Origin: an uncultured Rubrobacteraceae bacterium
Lineage (GTDB): Bacteria > Actinomycetota > Rubrobacteria > Rubrobacterales > Rubrobacteraceae
Length of the DNA: 28,607 nt
Assembly: GCA_902805985.1 (NCBI GenBank)
Contig: CADCUW010000391.1
Location: forward strand, 1 to 28,607
Direction: 5' to 3'
This document shows, piece by piece, positions 1-7,079 of this stretch. The translations under genes and the position numbers were made by a program. Numbering within the stretch: the stretch's first letter is position 1; each line of letters begins with the position of its first letter. The notes below the pieces were generated by a model, which saw only the letters and a list, made by a program, of their open reading frames with translations, was not told the DNA's origin and did not search any database.

Positions 1-364
1 GTTCGCTGTGCATGATCGCCAGGTCGGGCCCCTCGCCGCTCTGCACCGCAGACGGAGTCCTCGCGTAGAAGTCCGCCCACTCGATGGTGTTCATCTTGAC
101 CGCGATATTGTCGTGTTCGGCCATAAAGTCTTCGACGAGTTGGCTCATGAACGGCCCGTCGCCGCCGGTGAACCCGTTCCAGAACGCGAGCTCGACGTTT
201 GGGCCGTCGTACGTCTTCCCGCCGCCGCCACCGCCGCCCCCCTGCACGGCCGGGTTGTTCTGCGGCCCCCCGCCACACCCGGCCACGAACAGACCCGCCC
301 CGGCACCCAGAGCCAGGAACTGTTGCCTCGTCAACCTGCGGAGACCCGCTCGTCCCTCGCCCAT
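1..364 (-). CDS. Sugar ABC transporter substrate-binding lipoprotein, N-terminal part (runs off window)
   Basis: This is the first 121 codons of an extracellular solute-binding protein (family 1), which captures a sugar outside the membrane for an ABC importer. The ATG at 364-362 follows an AAGGAG ribosome binding site with about 7 bases of spacing. The N-terminus has an arginine-rich n-region (RR at 9-10), a hydrophobic stretch, and a lipobox ending in Cys30 (VAGC), then a Gly-rich linker including seven consecutive glycines near residues 42-48. After the linker come the beta-strand 'ELAFWNGFTGGDG' and a 'GEGPDLAIMHSE' segment, both typical of family 1 binding proteins. It is divergent from the DeoR-type regulator at 530, which is the obvious candidate to control it. 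The substrate cannot be named because the C-terminal three quarters and any permeases lie outside the window. Confidence 0.88.
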   Translation of the reverse strand, partial: MGEGRAGLRRLTRQQFLALGAGAGLFVAGCGGGPQNNPAVQGGGGGGGGKTYDGPNVELAFWNGFTGGDGPFMSQLVEDFMAEHDNIAVKMNTIEWADFYARTPSAVQSGEGPDLAIMHSE

Positions 365-426
365 GCCGCACGCTCCTTCTGATCGGCTGTCCATCGGCTG
401 CCCCTTCCCCAAGAGACCTTTCGGGC

Positions 427-455
427 AGCCTAACAACGCCTTGAACAAAGATCAA
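427..455 (-). promoter_or_regulatory. Candidate promoter of the substrate-binding protein gene
   Basis: Read on the minus strand there is TTGATC (455-450) and TAGGCT (432-427) separated by exactly 17 bases, which fits a sigma-70/SigA-type promoter. It sits about 63 bases upstream of the ATG at 364. This is read by eye from consensus matches and is not experimentally supported. Confidence 0.4.
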
Positions 456-463
456 CGTTCGCC

Positions 464-478
464 AACAGGTATTCTGTT
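464..478. promoter_or_regulatory. Small inverted repeat in the divergent region, possible DeoR-type operator
   Basis: The arms AACAG (464-468) and CTGTT (474-478) flank a 5-base centre. Related half-sites occur nearby, for example GTTCG at 457-461 and TGTTCG at 475-480, and TTGAAC at 441-446. The repeat lies between the two candidate divergent promoters, where a DeoR-family repressor would be expected to bind. DeoR/GlpR operators often contain TTCG/CGAA half-sites, which is why this is proposed; binding is inference. Confidence 0.3.
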
Positions 479-494
479 CGTATCTTTTCTCCGT

Positions 495-500
495 TATAGT
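495..500 (+). promoter_or_regulatory. Candidate -10 box for the DeoR-type regulator
   Basis: TATAGT at 495-500 is a good -10 hexamer 30 bases before the GTG start at 530. The -35 position 17 bases upstream (TTCTGT, 472-477) is a poor match, so the promoter would be weak or activator-dependent. The ribosome binding site AAGGGAGG is at 516-523. Confidence 0.35.
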
Positions 501-529
501 AGGCTCGGATACGCTAAGGGAGGTCCCTG

Positions 530-1297
530 GTGCTGGCGGAGCAGAGACGACGGGCGATACTGAACGAGCTAGAGACGGCCGGGGGCGTCTCGGTTTCGGC
601 TCTCTCCGAACGGCTGCACGTCTCGGACATGACGGTCCGTCGGGACCTTGAGGAGTTGTCCGCGCGCAACCTTTTGCGCAAGGTCCACGGGGGGGCGGTG
701 CCATTCCCGAAGACCGCCTCGGAGCCGCACTTCGTCCAGAAGCGGGCTCTCAACCGACTGGAGAAGGAGGCCATAGCGCGGGCGGCGTCGGTATTGGCCG
801 GGGACGGCGACACCGTGGCCTTCAGCGCGGGCACGACGACCTGGCACGTGGCGGAGGCGCTGGGGCGGGGGCACAAGGACCTGACGTTCGTCACCAACTC
901 GACCAACATCGCGCTCACGCTCCAGGAGGCGGGTTGGGAAAGGATCCTGCTCTCCGGCGGCTCCTTCCGTACCCCATCAGACGCCCTCGTCGGGCCCTTC
1001 GCCGACCGGACGCTAAGGACGCTCAACGCGGACGTGCTCTTCCTGGGGGTTCACGGGATCCACCCGGACGCGGGACTCACCACGCCCAACACGGCCGAGG
1101 CGGAGACCGACCGCGTCCTCGTCGACGCCGCCCAGAGGGTTGTCGTCGTCGCCGACCACACCAAGCTCGGCGTGGTGGCGCTCGCCAAGATCGTGCCGCT
1201 CGACAGGGTGGACGTCCTCGTCACCGACGGGGAGGCGGCGTCGGCGGTGCTGCGCGAGATAGAGCTTGCCGGCGTCCGCGTCGTCGTCGCCGGCTAG
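530..1297 (+). CDS. DeoR/GlpR family sugar-operon transcriptional regulator
   Basis: A 255-residue DeoR-family regulator, a common repressor of sugar uptake and catabolism genes that responds to a phosphorylated sugar. The start is the GTG at 530, preceded by AAGGGAGG at 516-523. Residues 1-57 form the DeoR winged helix-turn-helix (RRRAILNELE..., then SDMTVRRDLEEL and KVHGGAV, the family signature). Residues from about 75 on form the DeoRC sensor domain, with the phosphosugar-binding-type loops 'FSAGTTTWHVAEAL' and 'TNSTNIALTL', and the C-terminal 'VVVADHTKLG' motif. Length is normal for the family (about 250-260). It is divergent from the sugar-binding lipoprotein gene ending at 364, so that transporter is the likely target. 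It converges on the GH2 gene; control of GH2 is possible but not shown. Confidence 0.9.
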   Translation: MLAEQRRRAILNELETAGGVSVSALSERLHVSDMTVRRDLEELSARNLLRKVHGGAVPFPKTASEPHFVQKRALNRLEKEAIARAASVLAGDGDTVAFSAGTTTWHVAEALGRGHKDLTFVTNSTNIALTLQEAGWERILLSGGSFRTPSDALVGPFADRTLRTLNADVLFLGVHGIHPDAGLTTPNTAEAETDRVLVDAAQRVVVVADHTKLGVVALAKIVPLDRVDVLVTDGEAASAVLREIELAGVRVVVAG

Positions 1298-1311
1298 CGT
1301 CGGTGGGCGCG

Positions 1312-1330
1312 GGCGGGTTTGAAACCCGCC
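1312..1330. repeat. Intergenic palindrome GGCGGGTTTGAAACCCGCC
   Basis: Perfect inverted repeat with 9-base arms around a single G, followed by CCTACG. Elements of this general form (GCGGGTTTGAAACCCGCCCCTACG) are scattered between genes in many high-GC genomes, so this is probably one copy of a dispersed repeat. It lies 15 bases past the DeoR stop codon, between convergent genes, where it could also act in transcription termination. There is no T-run. Confidence 0.65.
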
Positions 1331-1354
1331 CCTACGAGGGGTGGTGGGGTTGGC

Positions 1355-1413
1355 GAGCCGGTCGGGGTAGAAGGTGCCAAGGGCGCCTTCCGGGGTTCAT
1401 GGATGACCGGCTC
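1355..1413. terminator. Compound stem-loop between convergent genes
   Basis: GAGCCGGTC (1355-1363) and GACCGGCTC (1405-1413) are perfect 9-base complements. Between them GAAGGTGCC (1370-1378) and GGCGCCTTC (1382-1390) form a second, inner hairpin with one G-T pair and a 3-base loop. The right outer arm touches the GH2 stop codon. The structure could end transcripts from both sides, but has no uridine tract, so intrinsic termination is unproven. Confidence 0.4.
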
Positions 1414-3209
1414 TAGGGTCTCTCCTTCGCGGTGATGGCGCGTATCCGATTGAGGTCGGCCTTGGGCTTGCGGTCGTAGGTGAGCAGGCCGTTGACCTCC
1501 TGCTCGACGTCCGTGAGCTGCGTGTAGCAGAAGCCGCGCACGGGGCCGCACGCGAGTAGGGCGTCGATCATGGCCTCGTAGCGCTCCAGGAACTCGTCCG
1601 AGTTCGCGACCGTGCTGTAGCCCCAGCCCCCCTCTTCCCCGGCGAAGGCGATGCCGCCGAACTCCGTTACCAGGATGGGCTCGCCGCGGTAGCCGTGGCC
1701 CGGGGCGTAGATCCTGCGCCCAGCCGGGGTGGCGGAGACGGAGGACTCGGGCGTGGCGTAGGTCCCTGCGAGAGCCTCCGCGTCGCGGTAGTCGTGGATG
1801 TTACAGAGGTCGGTCAGGGCGTGCTCCCAGCCGTCGTTGGAGACGACGGGGCGGGTCCCATCCAGCGAGCGGGTGAGGTGGTAGAGGGCGAGCAGGTGCT
1901 CCCTCTGGACGGGGTCCGTGCCAAGGTCAGGCACCCCCCAGCTCTCGTTCATCGGGACCCAGGCGACGATCGAGGGGTGGTTGTAGTCGCGCCGGACGGC
2001 CTCCTGCCACTCGGCGGTTATGCGCCGGACGGAGTCCTCAGAGTACTGGTAGGAGTTCGCCATCTCGCCCCAGACGAGGAAACCCAAGGTGTCGGCCCAG
2101 TACAGCCAGCGCGGGTCCTCGACCTTCTGGTGCTTGCGCGCGCCGTTGAAGCCCATCTCTTTTGCGAGCTCTATATCGCGGCGGAGGTCCTCGTCCGTGG
2201 GGGCGGTGAGGACGCCGCCGGGGAAGTAGCCCTGGTCCAGCACGAGGCGCTGGTAGTATGGACGGTTGTTCAGGAAGACCTCGCCGTCCCTGGCCTCTAT
2301 CTTGCGCACGCCGAAGTAGCTCTCCACGGAGTCCAGCGTCTCGCCGTCCGCGTCCACAAGATCCAGGCTGAGGTCGTAGAGGTTCGGCTCTTCCGGGCTC
2401 CAGAGGTTCGCGCCCGGCCACCGGGAGAGGTGCGGCGTGTCGGGTGCCACTCCGTGACGGATCAGGGGCAGGCGCCGCCGCACCATCGGGGAGGTAACCG
2501 CCACCCTATCGTCGAGCACCTCATTCCCGTCGAAGAGGACGACCATCCGCAGGGTCATGCCGGGCCGGAAGCCCTCGATACGGGCCTCGACGTCCAGGCT
2601 CGCCCGGTCCAGGTCCGGGGTGAGGCGGAGGGAGCCCACGCGGCGGCGGTTGACCGGCTCGAGCCAGACCGTCTGCCAGATGCCCGTGGTGCGGGTGTAG
2701 AAGATGCCCTCGGACTTCTCCTTCCAGTACTGCTTGCCGCGCGGGATCGTCGCGTCCCGCGAAGGGTCCTCGGCCCTGACGACCAGCACGTTCTCCCCCT
2801 CCCGCAAGGCGGACGTGACGTCCGCGGAGAACGGCGTGTGCCCCCCCTCGTGCGCGGCGACGAACGCGCCGTTGACCCAGACCGTCGCCCGGTAGTCGAC
2901 GGCCCCGAAGTGGAGCAGCAGACGCCCGTCGTCATCCCCGGGCGAATGCTCGAACGTCCTGGCGTACCAGACGACGTCGTGGAAGGCCGTCTCGCCTATC
3001 CCGGAGAGCTTCGACTGGTAGCAGAAGGGAACGGTTATCGCGCGGTCGAAATGGGAGTCTTCCAGGCCGGCGGCGGTGGCGTTCTGCCAGCCCTCGGCGA
3101 GCCCGGCGTTCCCGTCGTCAAAGGCGAAGCGCCATTCGCCGTTGAGGTTGGTCCAGGTCTCCCGGCGGAACTGCGGGCGCGGGTACTCGGGACGCGGTCT
3201 GGTGCTCAC
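1413..3209 (-). CDS. Glycoside hydrolase family 2 protein (beta-galactosidase/beta-glucuronidase type)
   Basis: A 598-residue GH2 enzyme that hydrolyses a terminal beta-linked sugar with retention of configuration. The layout is an N-terminal sugar-binding jelly roll (about residues 15-180), an immunoglobulin-like domain (about 190-300) and a TIM barrel (about 305-598). The acid/base is Glu422 in 'VPMNESWG' and the nucleophile Glu516 in 'VTEFGG'. There is no signal peptide, so it acts in the cytoplasm on imported oligosaccharides. I chose the GTG at 3209 because AAGGGGAG lies about 6 bases upstream; the longer frame to 3254 would start at a TTG that falls inside the promoter -10 box. The exact substrate (galactoside, glucuronide, mannoside) cannot be told from the sequence. 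It stands alone, between convergent DeoR and the exporter gene. Confidence 0.88.
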   Translation of the reverse strand: MSTRPRPEYPRPQFRRETWTNLNGEWRFAFDDGNAGLAEGWQNATAAGLEDSHFDRAITVPFCYQSKLSGIGETAFHDVVWYARTFEHSPGDDDGRLLLHFGAVDYRATVWVNGAFVAAHEGGHTPFSADVTSALREGENVLVVRAEDPSRDATIPRGKQYWKEKSEGIFYTRTTGIWQTVWLEPVNRRRVGSLRLTPDLDRASLDVEARIEGFRPGMTLRMVVLFDGNEVLDDRVAVTSPMVRRRLPLIRHGVAPDTPHLSRWPGANLWSPEEPNLYDLSLDLVDADGETLDSVESYFGVRKIEARDGEVFLNNRPYYQRLVLDQGYFPGGVLTAPTDEDLRRDIELAKEMGFNGARKHQKVEDPRWLYWADTLGFLVWGEMANSYQYSEDSVRRITAEWQEAVRRDYNHPSIVAWVPMNESWGVPDLGTDPVQREHLLALYHLTRSLDGTRPVVSNDGWEHALTDLCNIHDYRDAEALAGTYATPESSVSATPAGRRIYAPGHGYRGEPILVTEFGGIAFAGEEGGWGYSTVANSDEFLERYEAMIDALLACGPVRGFCYTQLTDVEQEVNGLLTYDRKPKADLNRIRAITAKERP

Positions 3210-3252
3210 GGATGCTCTCCCCTTCCCTGGAGCGAACGCTGGGCGTCGGGGC

Positions 3253-3261
3253 AATATAGCA
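3253..3261 (-). promoter_or_regulatory. Extended -10 promoter of the GH2 gene
   Basis: On the minus strand the sequence TGCTATATT (3261-3253) is an extended -10 element (TGnTATATT). The start codon at 3209 is 43 bases further on, giving a short leader with the ribosome binding site. No convincing -35 is present at 16-18 bases, as is common with extended -10 promoters. Confidence 0.45.
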
Positions 3262-3307
3262 GGCCGGCGGAGTTCTATTCGTCGAGCATTCCCTCGAGGT
3301 TCTTCGA

Positions 3308-3321
3308 CCGCGTCGACGCGG
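3308..3321. repeat. 14-base perfect palindrome after the exporter gene
   Basis: CCGCGTCGACGCGG reads identically on both strands and immediately follows the stop codon of the exporter gene. It could form a short stem (5 bp, 4-base loop) as a weak terminator, or be a protein site. No T-run follows. Confidence 0.3.
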
Positions 3322-4806
3322 CTAGTACCGGTGGTGCTCGAGTGGGTGGTCCGGGATCTCCGCGGGGCCGTCGCCGGGTCGAACGTCCCTGAGCCCGGCG
3401 GCCGCGAAGAGGATGCCGAGCAGTACGCAGCCGGCGCCGGCGAGGAAGGCGGCGTGGTAGCCGGCGTTGAGGGCGGACACGGTGCCGGGGCCGGCGATGA
3501 GCGCGGTGTAGGCGGCGGCCACGGCGGCGAGCGCCGCGAGGCCGAGGGCGCCGCCCATCTGCTGGGAGGTGTTGACGAGGCCCGAGGCGAGGCCGGCCTC
3601 GTTCTCGGGAACGCCGGAGGTCGAGGCCAGGATCACTGCCATGAACCCGAACGCCGCCCCCACGCCGAGGACGAGCATCCCCGGCAGAACGTCGACGAGG
3701 AAGCTCCCCCCGACCGGCGCCCGCGCGAAGAGGAGGAGGCCCAAGGTCATCAGGCCGAGCCCGCCGATGATCGTCGGCTTGATGCCGAAGCGGTTCACGG
3801 CCCTAGCCGCGGGGCCCTGGGAGATGACGCCGAGCGCGATCGTCGCCGGCAGGTAGGCGAGTCCGGTACCGAGGGAGTCGTAGCCCAGGACCCGCTGGAG
3901 GTAGAGGGCGCTGAAGAAGAACCACCCTACCATCCCGACGACGGCGAGCGCCATGACCACGTTGCTCACGGTGAGGTTGCGCGAGCGGGCGAAGACGCCC
4001 GGCGGCACGAGCGGCGCCTTGCTCCGCCGCTCGACGACGGCGAACGACGCCATGAGCCCCGCGGAGAGCAGGAGCAGTATCCCGGAGACGGCGGGCGGGT
4101 TGGTGGCGGCCCCGACGATGGCGTAGACGGCCGCCACCAGGGAGGCGGTGACGAGGAAGGCCCCTGGCAGGTCGAAGCCGCCACGGGCGTCAGGCTTGGG
4201 GTCCGGGGCGAGGAGCGGACGGCAGAGGACGAGGGCCACGAGGCCGACGGGCCCGTTGACGAAGAAGATCCAGGGCCACCCCATCGTCTGGGTGAGCACG
4301 CCGCCGAGCAAGACCCCGATGGAGGCGCCGCCCGAGACGACGAAGGCCCAGATGCCCATGGCCCTGGCCCGCTCTTTAGGTTCCTTGAAGGTCGTAATGA
4401 TGATCGAGAGGGCCGCCGGGGCGATGATCGCACCCCCGATCCCCTGCAACGCCCTTGCGGCCACGAGCAACCCCTGGGAACCGGCGATCCCGCACAGGAG
4501 CGAGGCGAACGTGAAGAGCGCGAGGCCCGCGGCGAACACCCGCCGGCGCCCGAACAGGTCGCCGGCCCTGCCGCCAAGCAGCAGGAAGCCGCCGAAGGTG
4601 AGCAGGTACGCGTTCACCACCCACGAGAGCCCCGCCTCGGAGAAGCCGAGCGAGCCCTGGATCGCGGGCAGCGCGACGTTCACTATCGTCCCGTCGAGCA
4701 CGATCATGAGCTGGGCGGCGCACACCAGGTAGAGGGCAAGCCAGCGCCTGTCCGCCGGGCGTCCCTTCCGGTAGGTTTTCGGTTCGATCACGTTCTCTTC
4801 CGCCAT
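3322..4806 (-). CDS. MFS multidrug exporter, DHA2 (EmrB/QacA) family, 14 transmembrane segments
   Basis: A 494-residue integral membrane protein expected to export toxic compounds by proton antiport. Motif D1 is present in helix 1 ('LDGTIVNVALPAI', Asp38), motif A in the loop after helix 2 ('GGRAGDLFGRRRVF', 78-91), and motif C in helix 5 around 'GGVLTQTMGWPWIFFVNGP', which marks antiporters. Hydrophobic segments and length fit the 14-helix DHA2 group rather than the 12-helix DHA1 group. The ATG at 4806 has AGAGGAAGG upstream with slightly long spacing (about 11). No TetR or MarR regulator is adjacent, but a small palindrome lies in the 184-base upstream gap. Substrate range cannot be predicted. 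Helix count is an estimate from hydrophobicity. Confidence 0.9.
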   Translation of the reverse strand: MAEENVIEPKTYRKGRPADRRWLALYLVCAAQLMIVLDGTIVNVALPAIQGSLGFSEAGLSWVVNAYLLTFGGFLLLGGRAGDLFGRRRVFAAGLALFTFASLLCGIAGSQGLLVAARALQGIGGAIIAPAALSIIITTFKEPKERARAMGIWAFVVSGGASIGVLLGGVLTQTMGWPWIFFVNGPVGLVALVLCRPLLAPDPKPDARGGFDLPGAFLVTASLVAAVYAIVGAATNPPAVSGILLLLSAGLMASFAVVERRSKAPLVPPGVFARSRNLTVSNVVMALAVVGMVGWFFFSALYLQRVLGYDSLGTGLAYLPATIALGVISQGPAARAVNRFGIKPTIIGGLGLMTLGLLLFARAPVGGSFLVDVLPGMLVLGVGAAFGFMAVILASTSGVPENEAGLASGLVNTSQQMGGALGLAALAAVAAAYTALIAGPGTVSALNAGYHAAFLAGAGCVLLGILFAAAGLRDVRPGDGPAEIPDHPLEHHRY

Positions 4807-4849
4807 GTTATGCCAGGCCTTCCTCTGAAACGTTCGGATCTTCCGGGTA

Positions 4850-4855
4850 GTTATA
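4850..4855 (-). promoter_or_regulatory. Possible -10 box for the exporter gene
   Basis: TATAAC on the minus strand (4855-4850) lies 43 bases before the ATG at 4806. No -35 at standard spacing is evident; the matching position is G-rich. Weak prediction. Confidence 0.25.
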
Positions 4856-4892
4856 AGCCATCATCGCGCCGCCCCCCTCACCCAATGGAGGG

Positions 4893-4908
4893 ATATTCGG
4901 GTGAATAT
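4893..4908. promoter_or_regulatory. Palindrome upstream of the exporter gene, possible operator
   Basis: ATATTC (4893-4898) and GAATAT (4903-4908) are perfect inverted arms around GGGT, forming an AT-rich island in otherwise GC-rich sequence. It lies 38 bases upstream of the candidate -10 of the exporter gene and could bind a dimeric regulator. The rest of the 4807-4990 gap shows nothing else that I can support. Confidence 0.3.
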
Positions 4909-4990
4909 TCAGCCCATCGAGATACCGTCCGCCCCGCTCTAATCCTCCTTCACGACACGGAACCGGAGGTGCGCCACCCTGTGGCCCCGA

Positions 4991-5404
4991 TCAACCGCGG
5001 GCGGATATCTGTTGCACGCACCAGCGGTTGCCGTCGGGGTCGCTGAAGAAGACGCATCCGACGTTGTCGAGGGACTCGCCCTCGCGGGCCGGGCGGTAGG
5101 CGCCGTCATCGAAGACCAGTACCTCGCCGACGTCCGCGCCCCGTTCGACGAGTTCCGCGTGGGCGGCGAGCACGTCGGGGACCACGAGAAAGACGCCGGA
5201 GAGCGAGCCCGTCTCCATGCCCATCCCCGGGGTTCCGAGGTGGATCGAGCAGGCCGATCCGGGCGGGGTCAACTGGACGAGACGGACCTCGTCGCTGACC
5301 TTGAAGTCTATGTCCACGGTGAAGCCGATCTTCCCGGCGTAGAAGTCTATGGCGCGGTCCAGGTCCGAGACGGGGACCGTCACCACCTCTATCTTCCAGT
5401 CCAT
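4991..5404 (-). CDS. VOC (glyoxalase/bleomycin-resistance fold) family protein
   Basis: A 137-residue VOC-superfamily protein: two beta-alpha-beta-beta-beta modules. Module one opens with 'VTVPVSDLDRAIDFYAGKIGF' and module two ends with 'VFFSDPDGNRWCVQQI', both standard for the family. Such proteins are metal-dependent lyases, dioxygenases or antibiotic-binding proteins; here the usual first metal-ligand histidine position is a valine, so a metal site is doubtful and no activity is assigned. The ATG at 5404 follows a strong AAAGGAGGA site. The start overlaps the last 16 bases of the upstream PNPOx-like gene, which suggests translational coupling. It is the last gene of the small-enzyme series before the exporter. 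Confidence 0.85.
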   Translation of the reverse strand: MDWKIEVVTVPVSDLDRAIDFYAGKIGFTVDIDFKVSDEVRLVQLTPPGSACSIHLGTPGMGMETGSLSGVFLVVPDVLAAHAELVERGADVGEVLVFDDGAYRPAREGESLDNVGCVFFSDPDGNRWCVQQISARG

Positions 5405-5967
5405 TTTTCGTCCTCCTTTCGTGTGTTCGCCTGCTTGAAGCTCCAACGGGTCTGGCTGAACGGATCTCCCTTGCCGAAACCGAAGATCCTGGTCGGCGCC
5501 ACCTCGTACACCCAGGCCGCGCCCGGGTCCGCCTCCCGCGACGCCCCGGGGTCGTGGTGGAAGGCGCCGTCCCGCACCGCGAAGCGCCAGTCGTCGCCGT
5601 ACTTGGACAGGTAGGCGTCCGCCACGCGCCGGAGCCTGGCGCCGTCGGTCAGCCTGACCGCGTCGCCCTCGACCACGAGGTCGAGGCCCTCCCCGAGCGC
5701 GTTGCACCCGGTCGTGAGGATGCAGTTGGAGTTGCGCGCGAGGTTCTTCGCCTTGCGTTCGTCCGGGCCGGTGCAGAAGTACAGCGCGCCGTCCAGCCAG
5801 ACGGCCAGAAGGGGCGTGACGTGCGGCCGTCCGTCCGGACGAACCGTGGAGATCCAGTACACCTCCGCCGTCTCCAGACGTTCGCGTCCCTCCATCCACG
5901 CCCTGGCGGCCGCGCCGCCGCTGCTGAACCGCGGCTCTAGTTCGGCCACGGGCTCCCTGCGTGCCAT
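5389..5967 (-). CDS. Pyridoxamine 5'-phosphate oxidase-like split-barrel protein (FMN type)
   Basis: A 192-residue protein of the PNPOx-like flavin-binding split barrel fold. The core is 'YWISTVRPDGRPHVTPLLAVWLDGALYFCTGPDERKAKNLARN', where the strand pair and the 'K-A-x-N-L' segment are the usual flavin phosphate-binding part. Members include F420- or FMN-dependent reductases, heme-degrading enzymes and proteins of unknown role; the sequence does not decide between them. I start at the ATG at 5967 rather than 5988 because AAGGGGGAAAG precedes it. It is followed, with a 16-base overlap, by the VOC gene and preceded by a second PNPOx-like gene 31 bases away, so these three are probably co-transcribed. 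Confidence 0.83.
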   Translation of the reverse strand: MARREPVAELEPRFSSGGAAARAWMEGRERLETAEVYWISTVRPDGRPHVTPLLAVWLDGALYFCTGPDERKAKNLARNSNCILTTGCNALGEGLDLVVEGDAVRLTDGARLRRVADAYLSKYGDDWRFAVRDGAFHHDPGASREADPGAAWVYEVAPTRIFGFGKGDPFSQTRWSFKQANTRKEDEKWTGR

Positions 5968-5998
5968 CTCTTTCCCCCTTCGCCCCAACTCCCTACGC

Positions 5999-6451
5999 CT
6001 ACCCCGCCTCGCCGGCGAAGTCGAAGGTCAGCCAGCGGTCGGGACGGACCTCGAACAGCACGAACTCGGACGCCGGGTGCTCGAGCTCCGCCCCGACGAA
6101 CCCCCGCGCCTGCTCCTCCGGCATGTATCGGCGGGCGACCGCGAGCGCCTGCTCGCGGGAGGGCGGCCGGTGTTCGGCGACGACGGTCCCCTCGACCGTG
6201 ACGTACCTGTAAGGGAACTCCTCGCGCTGGACCGTCAGGCTCAGGACGCCCGCTTCGCCGACGAGCGCGGCCTTGCGCGACTTGCGTCCCTGGGTTCCGG
6301 TAAAGAAGGTGACGTTTCCGCCCGGCTCGTGGGCGTACCAGACCGGGGTGGTGTGGGGCGGCCGGTCGCCGCCGCGGGCGACGCTCAGCACCGCCACGTG
6401 CGGTTCGGCCAGGAACTGCTGGCGCTCCCGTTCGGTCATCGGTCCCGGCAT
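5999..6451 (-). CDS. Pyridoxamine 5'-phosphate oxidase-like split-barrel protein, second copy
   Basis: A 150-residue PNPOx-like protein. It opens 'MTERERQQFLAEPHVAVLSVARGGDRPPHTTPVWY', then 'NVTFFTGTQGRKSRKAALVGEAGVLSLTV', matching the flavin-binding split barrel. It is shorter than and clearly diverged from the neighbour at 5389, so the pair is not a recent duplication. Length and layout resemble actinobacterial F420-dependent proteins of this fold (TIGR03618/Rv1155-like), which is a hint and not an assignment. The ATG at 6451 has GGGAGGAG 6 bases upstream. Flanked by a DHFR-like gene 32 bases upstream in the same direction. Confidence 0.83.
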   Translation of the reverse strand: MPGPMTERERQQFLAEPHVAVLSVARGGDRPPHTTPVWYAHEPGGNVTFFTGTQGRKSRKAALVGEAGVLSLTVQREEFPYRYVTVEGTVVAEHRPPSREQALAVARRYMPEEQARGFVGAELEHPASEFVLFEVRPDRWLTFDFAGEAG

Positions 6452-6483
6452 GCGTTCTCCTCCCTAGGGTCGTCGTGTTCCGC

Positions 6484-7041
6484 CTAGCCTTCTGCTTCCG
6501 CGGGTTTGTAGGTAAGGACCACGGCCCCCGAACTAAACGTCTTCGTATCGACGAGTTCCAGGTTCTTCGTGTCGATTCCATCCCCGAAGAGACGCTTGCC
6601 CTTGCCCACGACGACGGGGAAGACCATCAGGCGGTACTCGTCGATCAGGTCGTGCTCCAGCAGGGTGTTCACGAGGTCGCCGCTGCCGAAGACCAGGATG
6701 TCCTTGCCGTCTTGCCCCTTCAGCCTGGACACCTCCCCGGCGAGGTCCTCCCCGAGCAGGGTCGAGTTGTTCCAATCCAGGGGCTCTTGCAGGGTCGTCG
6801 AGACGACGTACTTGGGGTAGCCGTTCATCCAGGCGCCGTACTCGCCCGTCTCCTCCTCCATCCCGGGCCAGGCCGCGGCGAAACCCTCGTAGGTAACCCG
6901 GCCGAGCAGCAGGGCGTCCGCGGCGGCCAGCTCGTTGAACTTGAACGCATCCCGGTCCTCGCTCTCGAACCCGAAGGTCCATCCCGGGTTCTCCATCACG
7001 CCGTCCAGCGACAAAAACTCGGATACCACGATCCTTCTCAT
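6484..7041 (-). CDS. DHFR-like RibD C-terminal domain protein (copy 1)
   Basis: A 185-residue protein of the RibD_C/dihydrofolate reductase-like superfamily, the fold that binds NADPH and reduces pterin- or pyrimidine-like substrates. The N-terminus 'RRIVVSEFLSLDGVM' and the 'ADALLLGRVTYEGF', 'VVSTTL', 'ILVFGSGDLVNTLLEHDLIDEYRLMVFPVVVGKGKRLF' blocks are typical. Stand-alone members have no settled function and should not be called folate enzymes. It pairs closely with the copy at 12598 (shared 'DALLLGRVTYE.FAA.WP', 'KYVVSTTL.EPL.WNNS', 'GKRLF'), so the two are paralogs. The ATG at 7041 has AAGGGAGGG upstream. The 98-base gap before it contains a strong stem-loop. Confidence 0.88.
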   Translation of the reverse strand: MRRIVVSEFLSLDGVMENPGWTFGFESEDRDAFKFNELAAADALLLGRVTYEGFAAAWPGMEEETGEYGAWMNGYPKYVVSTTLQEPLDWNNSTLLGEDLAGEVSRLKGQDGKDILVFGSGDLVNTLLEHDLIDEYRLMVFPVVVGKGKRLFGDGIDTKNLELVDTKTFSSGAVVLTYKPAEAEG

Positions 7042-7079
7042 ACGCCCTCCCTTGCGATCTTCAAGATGATGTGCGCCTC

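Noticed and set aside
196..242. GC-rich CCGCCGCCACC run that looked like a repeat expansion
   Set aside because: It encodes the Gly-rich linker after the lipobox of the binding lipoprotein, a normal feature of these proteins.
3076..5046. Very long plus-strand open frame (656 codons) opposite the exporter gene; similar long frames at 1695-3392, 14622-16148, 18266-19825 and 23782-25077
   Set aside because: They lie antisense to well-supported genes, consist of low-complexity Gly/Arg/Pro/Val-rich sequence and reflect the lack of stop codons opposite GC-rich codons.
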